From Pelagophyceae sp. CCMP2097 (Eukaryota; Sar; Pelagophyceae), in contig MU657176.1 of NCBI GenBank assembly GCA_026770575.1, positions 689,076-749,044 of the forward strand: a DNA stretch of 59,969 nt, given 5' to 3'. Every line of letters starts with the position of its first letter. The stretch's first letter is position 1. The position numbers and the translations under genes are program-made. The notes beneath the pieces were generated by a model. It saw only the letters and a program-made list of their open reading frames with translations, was not told the DNA's origin and did not search any database. Below are positions 11,024 to 22,822 of the stretch, piece by piece.

Positions 11024-14000
11024 ATGGAACGTTCTTGGCGGCGCGCGTTCTTCGTCGCGCTGAGCGCTTCCGTGCTGCGGCGGAGTGCGGCGGATACGTT
11101 CTGCGGTTCGAATTCGGCCACGTGGACCGCCGTCGTCGGGTCGGTGGACTTTGGCCAAACGGACGCTGCGACTGGGAAAGGCTGCAACGCCAAGACGGCG
11201 GGCTCGAACCTGAACGTTCTGCGCCACGCCGGCGACGCCACGGGCGACTACACCCTCGTCGCGCGCGGCCGGCCCGAATCCTCTTCGGGCGAGCTGCCCT
11301 GGTCGGTGTACCTCCGCGTCTCGGACCCCGTCGCCACCGCGACGCCGACGTGCCGCGCCTGCGTGGCCTACGCATGCACCCTAGACCTCCTCCTCGGCAC
11401 GCTCTCCATCTCGCGCGGCAACATCGGCGTTCCGAACAACGATAACCAGCGCACGACGCTGGCAGAGTCGCCCGTCGCGTTTAGCGCCGCAAACCTCGAC
11501 TCCAAAACGCTCTGGGTCCTCACCGCATCCGCCGACGGCGGCGCGCTAGCCTGCGAACTGCAGCAGCCCGACGGCACGACGATATCCGTAAACACCGCCG
11601 ACGCGACGTACGCCGCCGGCGCGCCGGGACTCGGCGCCCTCTCGTCCGGCTCCACGTGGCAGAACGCCACCGTCACAGTCGCCGCGCCCACGGCCGCGCC
11701 CACGGCCGCGCCGACGCCCGGGCCCTCGGCCACACTCTCAGCCGAGCCCTCGGCCGCGCCGACGCCGAAGCCGACGCCCGCACCGACGCCCGCGCCCACG
11801 GCCGCACTCTCGGCAGAGCCCTCGGCAGAGCCCTCGGCCGAGCCGACACCGAAGCCGACGGCCGCGCCCACGGCCGCGCCCACGGCCGCGCTCACGGCCG
11901 CACTCTCGGCCGAGCCCTCGGCCGAGCCGACGCCGAAGCCGACGGCCGCGCCGACGGCCGCGCCGACGGCCGCGCTGACGCCCGCACCCACGGCCGCGCT
12001 GACGCCCGCGCCCACGGCCGTGCCCACGGCCGCGCCCACGGCCGCGCCCACAGCCGCGCCCACAGCCGCGGCCGCGCCCCCGGCAGCACTCTCGGCCGCG
12101 CCGACGGCCGCGCCCACGGCCGCGCCCACGGCCGCGGCCGCGCCCTCGGCAGCACTCTCGGCCGCGCCGACGGCCGCGCCGACGGCCGTGCCCACAGCCG
12201 CGGTCGCGCCCTCAGCAGCACTCTCGGCTGCGCCCACGGCCGCGCCCACGGCCGCGCCCACGGCCGCGCCGACGCCCACGGCCGCATTTTCGGCCGCGCC
12301 CACGGCCGCGCCCACGGCCGCGCCCACGGCCGCGCCGACGCCCACGGCCGCATTCTCGGCCGCGCCCACGGCCGCGCCCACGGCCGCGCCCACGGCCGCG
12401 CCCACGACCGCGCCCACGGCCGCGCCCGCGCCCTCGGTCGCTCTCTCGGCTGCGCCGACAGCCGCGCCGACGGCCGCGCCGACGCCGAAGCCCACGGCCG
12501 CCGCCGCGCCCACGGTCGCACCCTCGGCCGCGCCGACGCCCGCGCCGACGCCCAAGCCCACGGCCGCGGCCGCGCCCTCGGTCGCTCTCTCAGCCGCGCC
12601 CACGGCCGCGCCCGCGGCCGCACCCACGGCCGCGCCGACGCCCACAGCCGCGGCCGCGCCCTCGGTCGCTTTTTCGGCCGCGCCCACGGCCGCGCCCACG
12701 GCCGCGCCGACGCCCACGGCTGCATTCTCAGCCGCGCCGACGGCCACGCCCACGGCCGCTCCCACGGCCGCGCCGACGCCCACGGCTGCATTCTCGGCCG
12801 CGCCCACGGCCGCGCCCACGGCCGCGCCCACAGCCGCGCCGACGCCCACGGCCGCACTCTCGGCCGCGCCGACGGCCGCGCCGACGGCCGCGCCCACTGC
12901 CGCGCCGACGCCCACGGCCGCACTCTCGGCCACGCCCACGGCCGCGCCGACGCCGAAGCCCACGGCCGCGCCCACGGCCGCGCCGACGCCCACGGCCGCA
13001 CTCTCGGCCGCGCCCACGGCCGCGCCGACGCCCGCGGTCGCGGCCGCGCCCACGGCCGTGCCCTCAGCTGTACCCACTGCCACGCCCGCGGCCGCGCCCT
13101 CGGCAGCGCCCTCGGCCGCGCCATCTGCTGCTCCGACGCTGCCGACGACAAAGCGTGAGCACATTTTTGTCTTAAGGCCGACGTATACTCTCGCCTTTGA
13201 GCTGCACTCGGTTGCGACTCGGTTGCGAAGGTGAACTTCCTGATTCGATGATCCTAGGCTCGACGACGAATCCTTCGCCGCTGCCCCCTCAGCCGACGTC
13301 GGTGCCGACGTCGTCGCCGACGTCGCCGTCTTTGACGCCGCTTCCCCCTGATTCGACGGTGACGCCGGCGCCCAGCCCAAAGCCGTCGACGGCCCCGATG
13401 TCGCCCCCGACGCCGCTGCCGTCTTCGCAGCCGACGGCGCCACCCTCGCCGCCGCCGTCCCCGGTGCCTTCGACCAAGCCGTCCCCGCCCCCCTCGCCGA
13501 AGCCGTCCTTCACGCCCACGGCGCGGAATTCGACGGTGCCCGGCGGTGTGCTGCTCCCAACGCCGCAGCCTTCGCTGAAGCCGACGGCCGCGCCGACGCA
13601 CGCGCCGACGCACGCGCCGACGCCCAAGCCCACGGCCGCGCCGACGCCCAAGCCGACGCCCAAGCCGACAGCCGCGCCGACGCCCAAGCCGTCGCCGTCG
13701 CCTTCGAAGAAGCCGACGTCGACGCCGACGTCTACGTTCTTGCCGACTGGCAATCCCACCACGCACGCACCGTCGCCGTTCCAGCGGACGCACGCCAAGC
13801 GGACCATCTCGCGGAGAATCGTCGTCTGGTTCCGGCGCACGCGGCGCCAGCACCTCCACCTACACTGGTGGCAGCTCGGCATGGCCGGAGGGGCCATGCT
13901 GCTCGTCATCATCCTCCTCTGCTGCTGCGGCTGCTGCATCGCGCGCAAGTGCCGCCGCTGCCGCAAGCCCAAGCCCAAGGCCAAGGCCAAGGTGAAGAAG

Positions 14001-14507
14001 GCGCACCTCCTCGACCCAGACCTGGAGAAGCAAGAGTCCAAGGAGGTGGAGCTCGTGCGGCCCGCCGCGCCCGCCAACTCTTTGATGAAGGCCGAGCACC
14101 AGCGCCTGCCGCAGGACGATGTGGACGACTGGCCGAGCGAGAAGCCCACAGCGGCGGCGCCGCTCGTGCGCCACCGCAACGAGGCAAAGGCGCAGGACAA
14201 GCACGCCCGCGCACCGGCGAGCGCCGAGGACTCGGACGACGACGACGACGATTTACAGTCCGAGGACAGCGGATTCGTGCAGCCGAGCCCCGTCGTGCTC
14301 AACGCGATCATTTTGAGGAGGGCGCACGAAGTGGCCGAGGCAGCAAGGGCGACGCTGCGGCAGCACGACCGCACGGCGGCCTCCGAAGATCCGGCGCTCG
14401 TCGCGGCGGCGCAGCAGACGCTCCGCGCGCAGCTCGGCGAGGTCGACGAATCGCGCGCCACAGTGCGAAGACACGTCGAGGACCTGCAAAAGCTGGCAAA
14501 GAGCTGA
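11024..14507 (+). CDS. Large Pro/Thr/Ala-rich, mucin-like single-pass membrane protein
   Basis: Exons 11024-13154 and 13258-14507 join in phase (TTK-R-STT), 1126 residues. Order: signal peptide (RRAFFVALSASVL), a roughly 190-residue Cys-containing globular domain of unknown fold, about 480 residues of PTAAPT/APTPKPT repeats, a second Pro-rich stretch, one transmembrane helix (GGAMLLVIILLCCCGCC), and a basic then acidic cytosolic tail with Asp/Ser clusters and a helical C-terminus. The repeats should be heavily O-glycosylated and extended, holding the N-terminal domain away from the cell. The start at 11024 is chosen because the signal peptide follows; an ATG-less extension upstream is open. 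The Cys run after the membrane segment may be palmitoylated. Confidence 0.8.
11686..13130. repeat. GC-rich coding minisatellite (PTAAPT units)
   Basis: About 1.45 kb of units built from gccgcgcccacg and gccgcgccgacg, in multiples of 6 and 12 bp, encoding Pro-Thr-Ala-Ala. Because the unit is a multiple of three and lacks stops in every frame, long open frames appear on both strands. Confidence 0.95.
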
Positions 14508-14652
14508 GATGAGCGCCAATAATTTAATATTTTAAAAAGTTTAACTGATGTTTTCATATAACGGGGGTTGAATTTAACTCAAATATTTTGTTTTACGTCA
14601 CAAATCTGGAACAAATACTCGGGTCACTCGTCTCGTCGTCCTTGAGATCAAG

Positions 14653-15811
14653 ATGCGCGTCGCTGTGTTCCTCGCGTTGGTCGGCGGGTCGGCGGCGAAG
14701 ACGGCGCTGCTCATCATCGACGTCCAGGATTGCTTCACCAACGCGCCTCTCAACGCCGACGTCGACCCGTACGCCTTTTGCGACCCACTGATCGGCGACA
14801 CATGCGCAAGGGCCGGTTCGCTCGGCGTGGGCGCGGGCATGTCGATCGTGCCCGCCATCAACCAGATCCGCGCCGACAAGACATGCCTCTTCGATTTGGT
14901 CGTCCGCTCGCAGGACTACCATCCCGCCGCGCACGCGTCCGCCGCGGCGTCGCAACAACACTCGCGCCGTCGTTCTCGCCGCCGGACCGCACGTGCTTAG
15001 GTCGTTTGCGTCGCGCTATTTTGGCCCGCAGCCCTTTGCTTTCGAGGGCGGCCCGGTGCCGTACGTCGGTTACCCGATCGACCTGCACTGTACGCGCGCG
15101 GCGAGCGGCCTCCTCGCCGACGCCAACTGCTGCTTGGTGGATGTGGATCAGGCGGCGTGCTTGGGCCTCGGCTGCGTGCAGGACACGGACCCGACGAATC
15201 TGGCCTGTGTGCAGTGCGAGGCCGACCCTTCGAGCTGCTTCGTCATGCCGCAGGCACTGTAGACGGACCACTGCCTGCAGACGGGCGATTCTGGCTTCGT
15301 CTCGCAGCTATTCACCGAGCCCACGGACCTCGTCGTCCAAAAGGGCGGCAACCCGAATATCGACGCGTACTCAGCCTTTAAAGACAACGCCCGCATCCAC
15401 TCCACGCCCCTCGACGCCGACCTCAAGGCCGCCGGCATCGACAAGCTCTACATCACGGGCATCGCCACTGACTTTTGCGTGTTTTGGACCGCGACCGACG
15501 GCGCTTTGCTGGGCTACGACGTCACTGTCGTCCTCGACGCCACGGCCGAGATCAACGTCAAATACGGCGACGGCACCACTTCCGTGAGCGTCGCGCTCGC
15601 GGAGATGGCAGCAAAGGGTGTCAAATTTTTGAACGCCGCCGACGTAATCGACGTCGAATGCGAACTTCAAGGCCAAAACGAATGCCCCGCCGGCTGCGTC
15701 CCCTCGGAACGCCGCCGCGGCCTCCGTTTCGGCATTACCGACCCTGGCTGCGGCGCCGGCTGCGACGTCGCGCCGGCCCGCAGGCTCAACGAAATCCTCA
15801 AGCTCGACTGA
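14653..15811 (+). CDS. Secreted nicotinamidase/isochorismatase-family hydrolase
   Basis: Exons 14653-14936, 15001-15208 and 15263-15811 join in phase to give 346 residues. The N-terminus (MRVAVFLALVGGSAA) is a signal peptide. The nicotinamidase triad is visible: Asp in LLIIDVQD, Lys in VVQKGG and Cys in ATDFCVFW; the metal-ligand segment reads SQDYHPAAHASFAS. Nicotinamidases turn nicotinamide into nicotinate. Between the metal site and the Lys lies a Cys-rich insertion (about 90 residues) absent from bacterial PncA, and the C-terminus also has several Cys, fitting a disulfide-bonded secreted form. The second intron could be shorter: the frame is open on both sides of the TAG at 15260-15262. 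Confidence 0.8.
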
Positions 15812-16140
15812 GGACCCTGCGTTTGCCGAAACCAACGTCGGTTCCGGAGAGTTGGTTCGACGCAACCAACGTCGGTTCGCCGCAACCACCACCCCTTCTC
15901 ATGCTGCCCCCGGCCTACAAGTGTATATAGTGTATATTTTGTATATAAAGGTCACTGCTTCGGAAGTCGCGCCTCGGCAACGCAGCCCGCAGAGCAGCCG
16001 CAAATCCGCTTCTCCATGAAACCAAAGGCAGGGCGCGTTCGCGGGTCCTTGACACTCCTGGCGCCTACGACACGAACAAACTGCCCAGGGCTGTCCCGAC
16101 TCCAAGTTTCAAGTTAGTTATTATTTTTGTTCCTTGTCGC
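15812..16140. other. Intergenic region with short repeats
   Basis: No gene seen. A 14-bp motif accaacgtcggttc occurs at 15831 and 15865 with an inverted partial copy (gttggttcgac) between. An AT-rich tatatagtgtatattt stretch at about 15923-15950 could be a TATA-like element or part of a 3' end. Confidence 0.6.
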
Positions 16141-16974
16141 TAGAGTAAAAGTCAATTTAAGAACCTGTTTTTGGGCCAGCCCCACCCAGGGTGGATCTTA
16201 AGCAAGCAACCTGGTGGGACTCTCGGTGACATGCTCTTCCTGGACACGTTTTTCTTTTACTTCTTCTCACACCCCTTTATTTGTAAGTCTTGCAGACTAT
16301 CTACCTTAGCCCGGAGGCAAAAAAGCACTGAACGGAGAAAAGGACCCAGCCATGCTGGGCCGAACACGGTATATCTACTTCTCCGTCAGGGCCATGATAA
16401 AGCCGCCGACGCCACCCGCACCCCACAAGGCTTCCCCTACAAACCGACCAAAAACCAAAAGGGTTAACCCCCCTTCCTTGCACGAGGCGGTCAAGCGCAA
16501 TGCGCACAAACCACCGCCACAGGCATGGGCATCCACAGCCTTTTGGCCTGGTAGCCCGTCTTTGTCACCGTTTTGGCGGGCACTCCCTATTGGGCCAGCC
16601 CCACCCAGGGTGGATTTTAAGCAAGCAACCTGGTCAATTTAAGAACCGACGAAAAAATCGACAAAAGACGTTCAATATCTCAATAAGGCATTTATAAGGC
16701 CCAATTAAAATCTATTAAATCCCTTATTGGGATATTATCCGGCTTCAGGGGCCCGGTTCTTAATCTGACCGGCGTTTTTTAAAGAACCGATGGTCGGTCC
16801 GGACTCTGCCTATGCTAAATTTCTCACAGAGGTCCTCCGCGGACGCCATGATTTGGAGGTGGGTGGAGGGGACCCAGGCGCGTCCCCTGGCAGCGTCAAA
16901 ACCGCAAACAACGGCGTCGCCGGGCCGCTGATTTTTTTTCCGCTTAGCCGGTTCTTAAATTGACTTTTACTCTA
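16141..16974. mobile_element. MITE-like non-autonomous DNA transposon with perfect terminal inverted repeats
   Basis: The left end (16141-16165) starts tagagtaaaagtcaatttaa and the right end (16950-16974) is its exact 25-bp reverse complement. The TA at each outer edge fits a TA target duplication as in Tc1/mariner-type elements. The 834-bp element is more AT-rich than its surroundings and has no convincing coding frame. A 45-bp block is repeated directly inside it (16171-16215 and 16590-16634), and the second block is followed by part of the terminal repeat (16634-16647), so the element may be a composite of two copies. Confidence 0.85.
16171..16634. repeat. Internal 45-bp direct repeats of the MITE
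   Basis: ttgggccagccccacccagg begins both copies (16171-16215 and 16590-16634); they differ at one base (ggatctt versus ggatttt). Confidence 0.95.
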
Positions 16975-17076
16975 AGTTTCGGTTTCATTTTTTTTAAGCG
17001 ACACGATTGGTGCGGTCGCGACGGAACTGGATGGGCCTGTGCGGTCTGGCCCTCGTCTAGCCTAAACGGTAGAGGG

Positions 17077-20000
17077 ATGCGGCTCGGCGCGCGGCACGCG
17101 CTCGGCGCCTGCGTCGCGGCGGCCGTTGCGGCGGCCGCCGCAGACGCGCGATGCGGCCCCGCCGACGCCGCGCCGCCGAAGGGCGCCGCGCACGCGATGC
17201 CCGCGGGCTACACGCACGTCATCTTCTGGAAGTTCGAGGGCGTCGCGGCGCCATCCATGTGCGCCCCGCGTCTAAAATGGTGGCGCCGCCGCGTCGTTGC
17301 AGGCGGCCCGCGGCGTCTAGGTGTGACTGGTGAGGCTGCTCGGAATCGCGGCGGCATTCGGGTCTTCACGTCGTCGCGCACGGACCCACCATGGACCGCC
17401 CATAAATTGGCCGCCCGCGGCGCCGACGCGCGCGGCCCGCGCGACTCTGGGACGCAGGCTCGAGGACTGGGTCGCGGAACGGTCGCTGGGGATGCGGTCG
17501 GACCGCCTCGCATCGAAGAAGCTAGCCGCGCGGACCGTATAGGCCCGCGTCGGCGACGTGCAAGCCGGGACCACACACGAGCCGCGAAATTCGAGGCAGA
17601 GGGGCTCCGGGACACGTCTCGGCCGAACTCGGACGGCGTGCTTCCAGCGCCGGAGCCGTTTCCGCGCTAGGCATCCGCCGTCGACGTCGCCGTCGTGTGC
17701 CAGTCCCGTGCGTCGCCCGTATTGGCCGATTCAAGACGGCCGTCGACGCGCGCTAGTCAGGCCCGCCGCGGCGGTGGGTGCAGCTGCACGCGCCGGAGAA
17801 GAGCACGCTGCACTTTGTGCTGTGCGTCCTTTCGAGTCCGTCGCGCGTTCGACCCGAACGACCGCGCGTGTGGTTGGTCCGCGCCCCCTGTGGCAGCGTC
17901 GGCGTAGGCTGCGGCGGCCGTTTGACATGGCCTGCTCCATGTACGCCAGCCTGGTGCACAACCGGCGCCTGGCGGCCAGGGTGGCGCCGCTGCGACGCCA
18001 GTACGAGCGCGCCGGGCTGTGGAACGAGTCCGCCACGGCAAGGCAGCACCTCTACGCCAAGCAGCAGGTCCGCCCGGGGCCCCGCGAGGGCGGCCTTTGG
18101 ACGCGCCGCATCGCAGGTGGCGCTGCAGCCGCCCGATTCGGCCGCGGCCGTCGAGTTCCTCGAGTTTTACTTTGGCTCATCTCGGCGGGCGGCGAAGAAG
18201 AACGGCTTCGTCGGAGCGCTGAACAGGAGCGCGAGCAACTTCGTCGACAACTGGTACCCGGACGGCGACTTCCCGGGCACGGCGGTGCGTCGCCGCGTCG
18301 GTCCTCCGCCGCGGCGCGATGCGGTCGTATTCGCGCAGCTGAGGTATAGGACGACATGTCGGACGCTTGGTGGTCTAGGCGGGCGCGCTGCGGAGTTTGG
18401 ACCGGCTCGGCGGCCGCGTGCAGTGCCTGCTCTTCGAGCGGCTCCGCGAGTCGTTTGCGCTGCTGCAGCTCCGCCTCGGCGATTCCCCGCGGTGGGCGCG
18501 CGTTTTGCCACCGCAAAGAGCGCCGCGCGCGCCCTGGTCCGCGTGGCCCGCGGCGGCCAAGGCGTGGTACGAGACGGATTCGGCGGCGGGCGACGCGCGC
18601 TTGCTCTACCACGAGTTTGAACGGCGATTCGAGGCGCAGATCGACACCGTGGGCCGCGCGAGACACGCCGCCGCGACGGCGTGCCTCGCCCAGCTCGCGG
18701 CGTCGAAAGCGCCCCACCGCGCGTCGGAGCAGATGGTCGATGTCGGAGACGTCGAGGCCGGCCTCCAGGGCCGCGTCTGGCTCGTCTCGCACGGCGGCGT
18801 CGGCTCGGAGTACTTACGCGACCTCCTCTTCCCAAAATTCGGCGGCCGCGGAACAGACTCGCCCTTCTTCATCCCAAAGGACCGCGTCTCCGCGGGCGCG
18901 CGGCGGCCCTTCCGCAGCGTCGCGGCGCACCTGCCCGCGCCGCCGCGCACGGGGCCGCGAGCCGCGCTCTACGTCTACGGCGCCGCCGTTGAGGCCGTCC
19001 TCTCCCAAGTCGGACGACACGCTGTGCGTCTTCTGGGTAGCGCGATGCCGCGGGCGGAACATTCCCAATAGGACAACGCGGCAAAACTGCACAACGATGA
19101 GCGCTACCCGCTCATCCAGACTCTTCAAGACCTCTTCCGCATCCAAGGGCCGGACCCCTTTGGCATTGAAGGGCAGTTTCGACGCTTCGCCGCGGTGGAC
19201 GCGGACTATCCCGTGTTTTATCTCCGCCACGACGCCCTCACCCGCCCCGTCCTCCAAGCCGTCGATCGCGAGTTGAAAATGCTTACTGGCGAGAAGACGA
19301 GATTATACGAGTGCGTCGACCGCGGGCGTCGAGACGCGCGAGCCTCGAGATGGGAGGCTTCAGCGTGCGAACGCCTACGGTAGGTACGTGCGCCACGACC
19401 ACGCGTCTGTCGCGCTCTTCAAGAGCGCCGACATTCAAAACGTGCAAAAGCTCTACGGTGACCTCGACTTGATATTCGCGGGCCAGCCGCCGCTCGCGCT
19501 CTTCTGGCCGAAAAATCACGCCTCTGCGACGGCGGAGCGGCGGTACGACCACCTTGAGAACATCCGAAACCTCTTGCGCCGCCAGCGCGGCTGCGACTGG
19601 CCCACCGCGGCCGCGCTCGACGCGGATCTGGCCGCCGGCCGAGTGCGAATCACGCACGCTTCGGGGCTTGGGGCCGCGAAAGTGTTCAACATCCGCTTCC
19701 ACGCGCGCATGGTGGCAAAAGTCGCAGTCGCCGGGCCGCGAGGCACCTACGTCCTCCCCGCGGAGACGGCCGATACGGGCAAAACGGGAAAAGGCTGCAC
19801 CGCCCCCGCCAACCGCAGGTGCAGCCAGCGGAGATACGCCTCTCGAAAGCCGCCTCGAACCTCGTGCGGCAGGTGGTACGGCTTCGAGGACCCGCGCACG
19901 TTTGACTTCGGCGGCCTACCCTTTGTCTTGATGCACGGCCAGTTCGACGACGCCGTCGGCGCCGAATACTTGTTGAATGTCACATCGCGACAGCACGTGA

Positions 20001-21214
20001 GCTTCTGCCTCCTTGTTCCGGCGCAGTTGCTTGCCTTAAAATCAACCCTTGGTGGGGCTGGCGGTTCGACGGAGCAGCCGCGTCGCTGGCTCGGGCATGA
20101 CAGCCATGAACGTGCGTCGCCGACGCGCGCGGCCGCAGGTGCGGCTGTGGGTCCCGCGCGTGGCGGGCGACACGGCGGCCGCGGCCGCGGCAGATCTGGC
20201 GCAACTCTGCGCGGCGCCGGCCGCGTCTTCCGGCGCTGCGGCGCGCTGCGTCGAGAGGGACTGGGTGCCCTATTCGGACCGCGGCCGCCTCCGCTTCGTC
20301 TCGTGGTTTAACGAAACGGGAATCGGCGCCATCCTCCAAGTCGCCGACTTTGCCACGGGCCGCTGCGACGTCGTCCACGGCGACCCGCGGCGAAATTACG
20401 ACGGCGCCGGCGTCGGCGGCGGCACGCCCCTGATCCAGTGGGTCTACCCGCCCGACGCCGGCGCCGATGAGAATCCGGCAAACCGGGCAAGCCGCGGGGA
20501 CGACGGGGCGACCAAAGTCGCGAGCGGCGGAGGCTCGCAGCGTGGCCGCCGAACGCGACGGACGCGGGTGGCCCGGTAGGTTTTACGCTGGTCTCGCGCA
20601 AATCCGCAACGCGACGGACTTGGTCAACGGCCGCGAGAGCGCAACGGTCAACGGCCGCGAGAAGTACGGCGCCGTGCCCATGCTCGTCGACGTCGAGCAC
20701 AAGGCCGTGCGTGCATGACGACGCCTCGAGACTGATGCGCGATGGAGCGCTCTTGGACGCACATACCGACTGCCGAGTCCGGACCCCTCGAGCACCAGGT
20801 CTTCCTCGGCGCGCCGCTCTCGTTCCCGGCGCCGACGCACGTGAGCGCGGCCTATTGGCGTAGATGAGGACTCGTGTCCTTCCCGGCCGCTCGTAATTCA
20901 AGAGAGACGACCCTAGGACCTGGCCCAGCCGCGGCGCGGGACCAAGGACGTCCAGTCCCCTTACCATCTCGCGCTCCACTCCGACGCAGTGTGCGTGCCC
21001 CAGTTCGCCCAAAGGACGTGGGCAAACAGCACTTCGCGAGACGGCCGCGCCTAGGCGCGTCTCCGTCGGCGTTGAATTCCAGGAGAGGTACCCGGTGACG
21101 TTTATTTTCAACATCACAGAGTTCGCAAAGCTGCTGCCGCCGCGGAAACGGACCCCCGCGGGCAACGACATCCGAATACACCTCGCCAAGGCCCGGCCAA
21201 GGCGGCCCCACTGA
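17077..21214 (+). CDS. Secretory sulfotransferase fused to a second P-loop-like domain and a GH130-like beta-propeller
   Basis: Signal peptide (LGACVAAAVAAAAADA) then a possible 5'-PAPS segment (HVIFWKFEGVAA). After unresolved exons the phase-consistent series is 17773-17821, 17908-18067, 18117-18284, 18379-19023, 19072-19310, 19384-19996 and 20139 onward. The first join makes the sulfotransferase 3'-phosphate motif R-x-P-x5-S-x-Y (LRRPFDMACSMYASL); LLYHEFERRFEAQI is its usual C-terminal helix. With no break, exon 18379-19023 continues into a second domain (VWLVSHGGVGSEYLRDLL, P-loop-like). After 19384 comes a region like GH130-type five-bladed propellers (WYGFEDPRTFDF, then ERDWVPYSDRGRLRFVSW and GVGGGTPLIQW). 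It would act in the Golgi on glycans. The exons after 20420 and the stop at 21212 are tentative. Confidence 0.55.
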
Positions 21215-21334
21215 CCACGACTCCTCTCCGAAGGCCTCCGTCGACTCAACATATGTTGTATTGCTATTTACATATTTACTTGCGGGTGCGTGCAGAGCGC
21301 GCGGTCATCTCGGCCGCGCCCACGGAGGGTATGT

Positions 21335-22822
21335 TCAAGGGGCGGCTTCCGAGGCCCGCCGCGAGCCGCGAGCCTCGGCGGCCTCGGCGTCGCCAGCCTC
21401 GGCGGCCTCGTCAACGTCGACGTCGAAGTGGTTGACGTTTTCGGCGTCAAAGGCGGGGACGGCCTTTGCGTAGGCTGCGTGTCTTCGCTGCGATTGCGTC
21501 AGCGTGCCGTCTGCGTCTTTTGCGACGGCGTCTCTGAGTTTTTGGAGGACGTTGGCCTTCCAATTCGCCTTTTCGCCGCGGTGGTCGTGCTGGAATCTTT
21601 GAGGCAGCACGGCCCAGACGGCCCGCAACTCCGTCAAGTCCAGACCGTGCGTAGAGTACGTGTGCACCAAGTCGCTGTGGTGAATCGTCGAAATAAACGC
21701 AGAACCGCACCGCGTCAGCCACAGCGCCGGCGTCCGAAGCAGCCGCTTTGCGACCGACTCGGATACGCCCGCGTCGAGGAGCGTTTGCAGTTTTGCTCTA
21801 CGCAGCGCCGCGGGCGGCAAAAACGACCGCGTCGCCCGCAGCGCCGCGGCGTGTAGCGGCGCCTGCTCGGCGTCCCACGCCGCCGCCGCAGACTCGCACT
21901 CCAAAGCGTACTGCGGGTGCGCGCGCAAGTAGCCGTCCCACTCGTCGACGTCGGCCTGCGCGGCACATTCGCCGTTTTCGAGTTTCTCCAGCGCTTGACG
22001 CAGCCGCGCCTTGGCCGCCTCGACGGAGACGACGGCGTCAAAGGGCTTGAGGCCCGCCGCTGCAAGCTGGTTCCGCAGCAGCGCGATGAGAATCGCTGGG
22101 TCGTCGGCCCACTCTCCCGCCGGCCGCGCGTCCCCCGATACCGCCGGCGCGGCGCACTTCGCGCCCGCCCGGTGGAGCTCGTCGCGCACTTGGCGCAGCT
22201 CGGCCCCGTGCGCGCGCTCCAGCGCCAGGATGCGCTCGAGGAGCAAGCGCATCTGCGACTCTGCAGCCTCTGCCCCATCCGCGGCAGCGCCGCCGTCCGC
22301 GCCGCCCCCGCCCGCAGTGGCCCGGGCCAGTTCGTCGCGGAGCGCGCGCAGCTCGTCGTCGTGCGCCGCCGTCACGCCGACGTCGCTCCGCGGCGGCGGC
22401 GGGGCGGTCCGTCCGTCGGACACCGCCCCACCGCCGTCGTCGTCGAGCCAGACGACGGTGTCCGGCGACGTCGAGGCTTCGATAAGCACGCCCTCGTCCG
22501 CCGACAGCGACTCGCCGCGGGAGGCGCGCGCCGCCGCCGCCGAGCGCGGCGGCCGGCCCCAGGCACCTCCCGACGTCGCCAGCGACGACGGAGAGGACAC
22601 GTCGGCCTCGTCGACGAACACGTAGTCGTCGTCCTCGGCCGCCTCCGCGGTGCCCGTCGCCGGACTAAGCCGCAGCGGTCGCGCGCCGCTCCTGCGCGCG
22701 CCGAGCGCCGCCTCGAGCGCGGCGGCGTCGTCCCTGCGTCGGCGGGTCCCCTGCGTCGGCGGGTGCGCGCCCGGCCCTGCGTCCTCCGGCGCCGGCGCCG
22801 CGCCGACTCCGTGGGAGAGCAT
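21335..22822 (-). CDS. Coiled-coil protein with a conserved-looking C-terminal helical domain, function unknown
   Basis: Single open frame; the chosen start (22822) opens MLSHGVGAAPAPEDAG. An Ala/Arg-rich N-terminus with acidic patches (DDDYVFVDEADVSS) is followed by a coiled coil (HDDELRALRDELARA, ESQMRLLLERILALERAHG) and a C-terminal segment with conserved-looking aromatic pattern (TPALWLTR, HHSDLVHTYSTHGLDLTEL, KANWKANVLQKL). I do not recognise the family. An upstream in-frame extension to 23041 exists but is Arg-rich and less protein-like. The start codon sits inside a 44-nt hairpin. Confidence 0.6.
   Translation of the reverse strand: MLSHGVGAAPAPEDAGPGAHPPTQGTRRRRDDAAALEAALGARRSGARPLRLSPATGTAEAAEDDDYVFVDEADVSSPSSLATSGGAWGRPPRSAAAARASRGESLSADEGVLIEASTSPDTVVWLDDDGGGAVSDGRTAPPPPRSDVGVTAAHDDELRALRDELARATAGGGGADGGAAADGAEAAESQMRLLLERILALERAHGAELRQVRDELHRAGAKCAAPAVSGDARPAGEWADDPAILIALLRNQLAAAGLKPFDAVVSVEAAKARLRQALEKLENGECAAQADVDEWDGYLRAHPQYALECESAAAAWDAEQAPLHAAALRATRSFLPPAALRRAKLQTLLDAGVSESVAKRLLRTPALWLTRCGSAFISTIHHSDLVHTYSTHGLDLTELRAVWAVLPQRFQHDHRGEKANWKANVLQKLRDAVAKDADGTLTQSQRRHAAYAKAVPAFDAENVNHFDVDVDEAAEAGDAEAAEARGSRRASEAAP

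Noticed and set aside
11368..13443. Long minus-strand frames (VGAAVGAA-type and Arg/Trp-rich) and a His/Gly/Arg-rich plus-strand frame
   Set aside because: They are readings of the PTAAPT minisatellite in other frames; only one frame links a signal peptide to a membrane helix.
16171..16642. Short open frames inside the MITE
   Set aside because: Low-complexity, no domains, and they cross the internal repeat.
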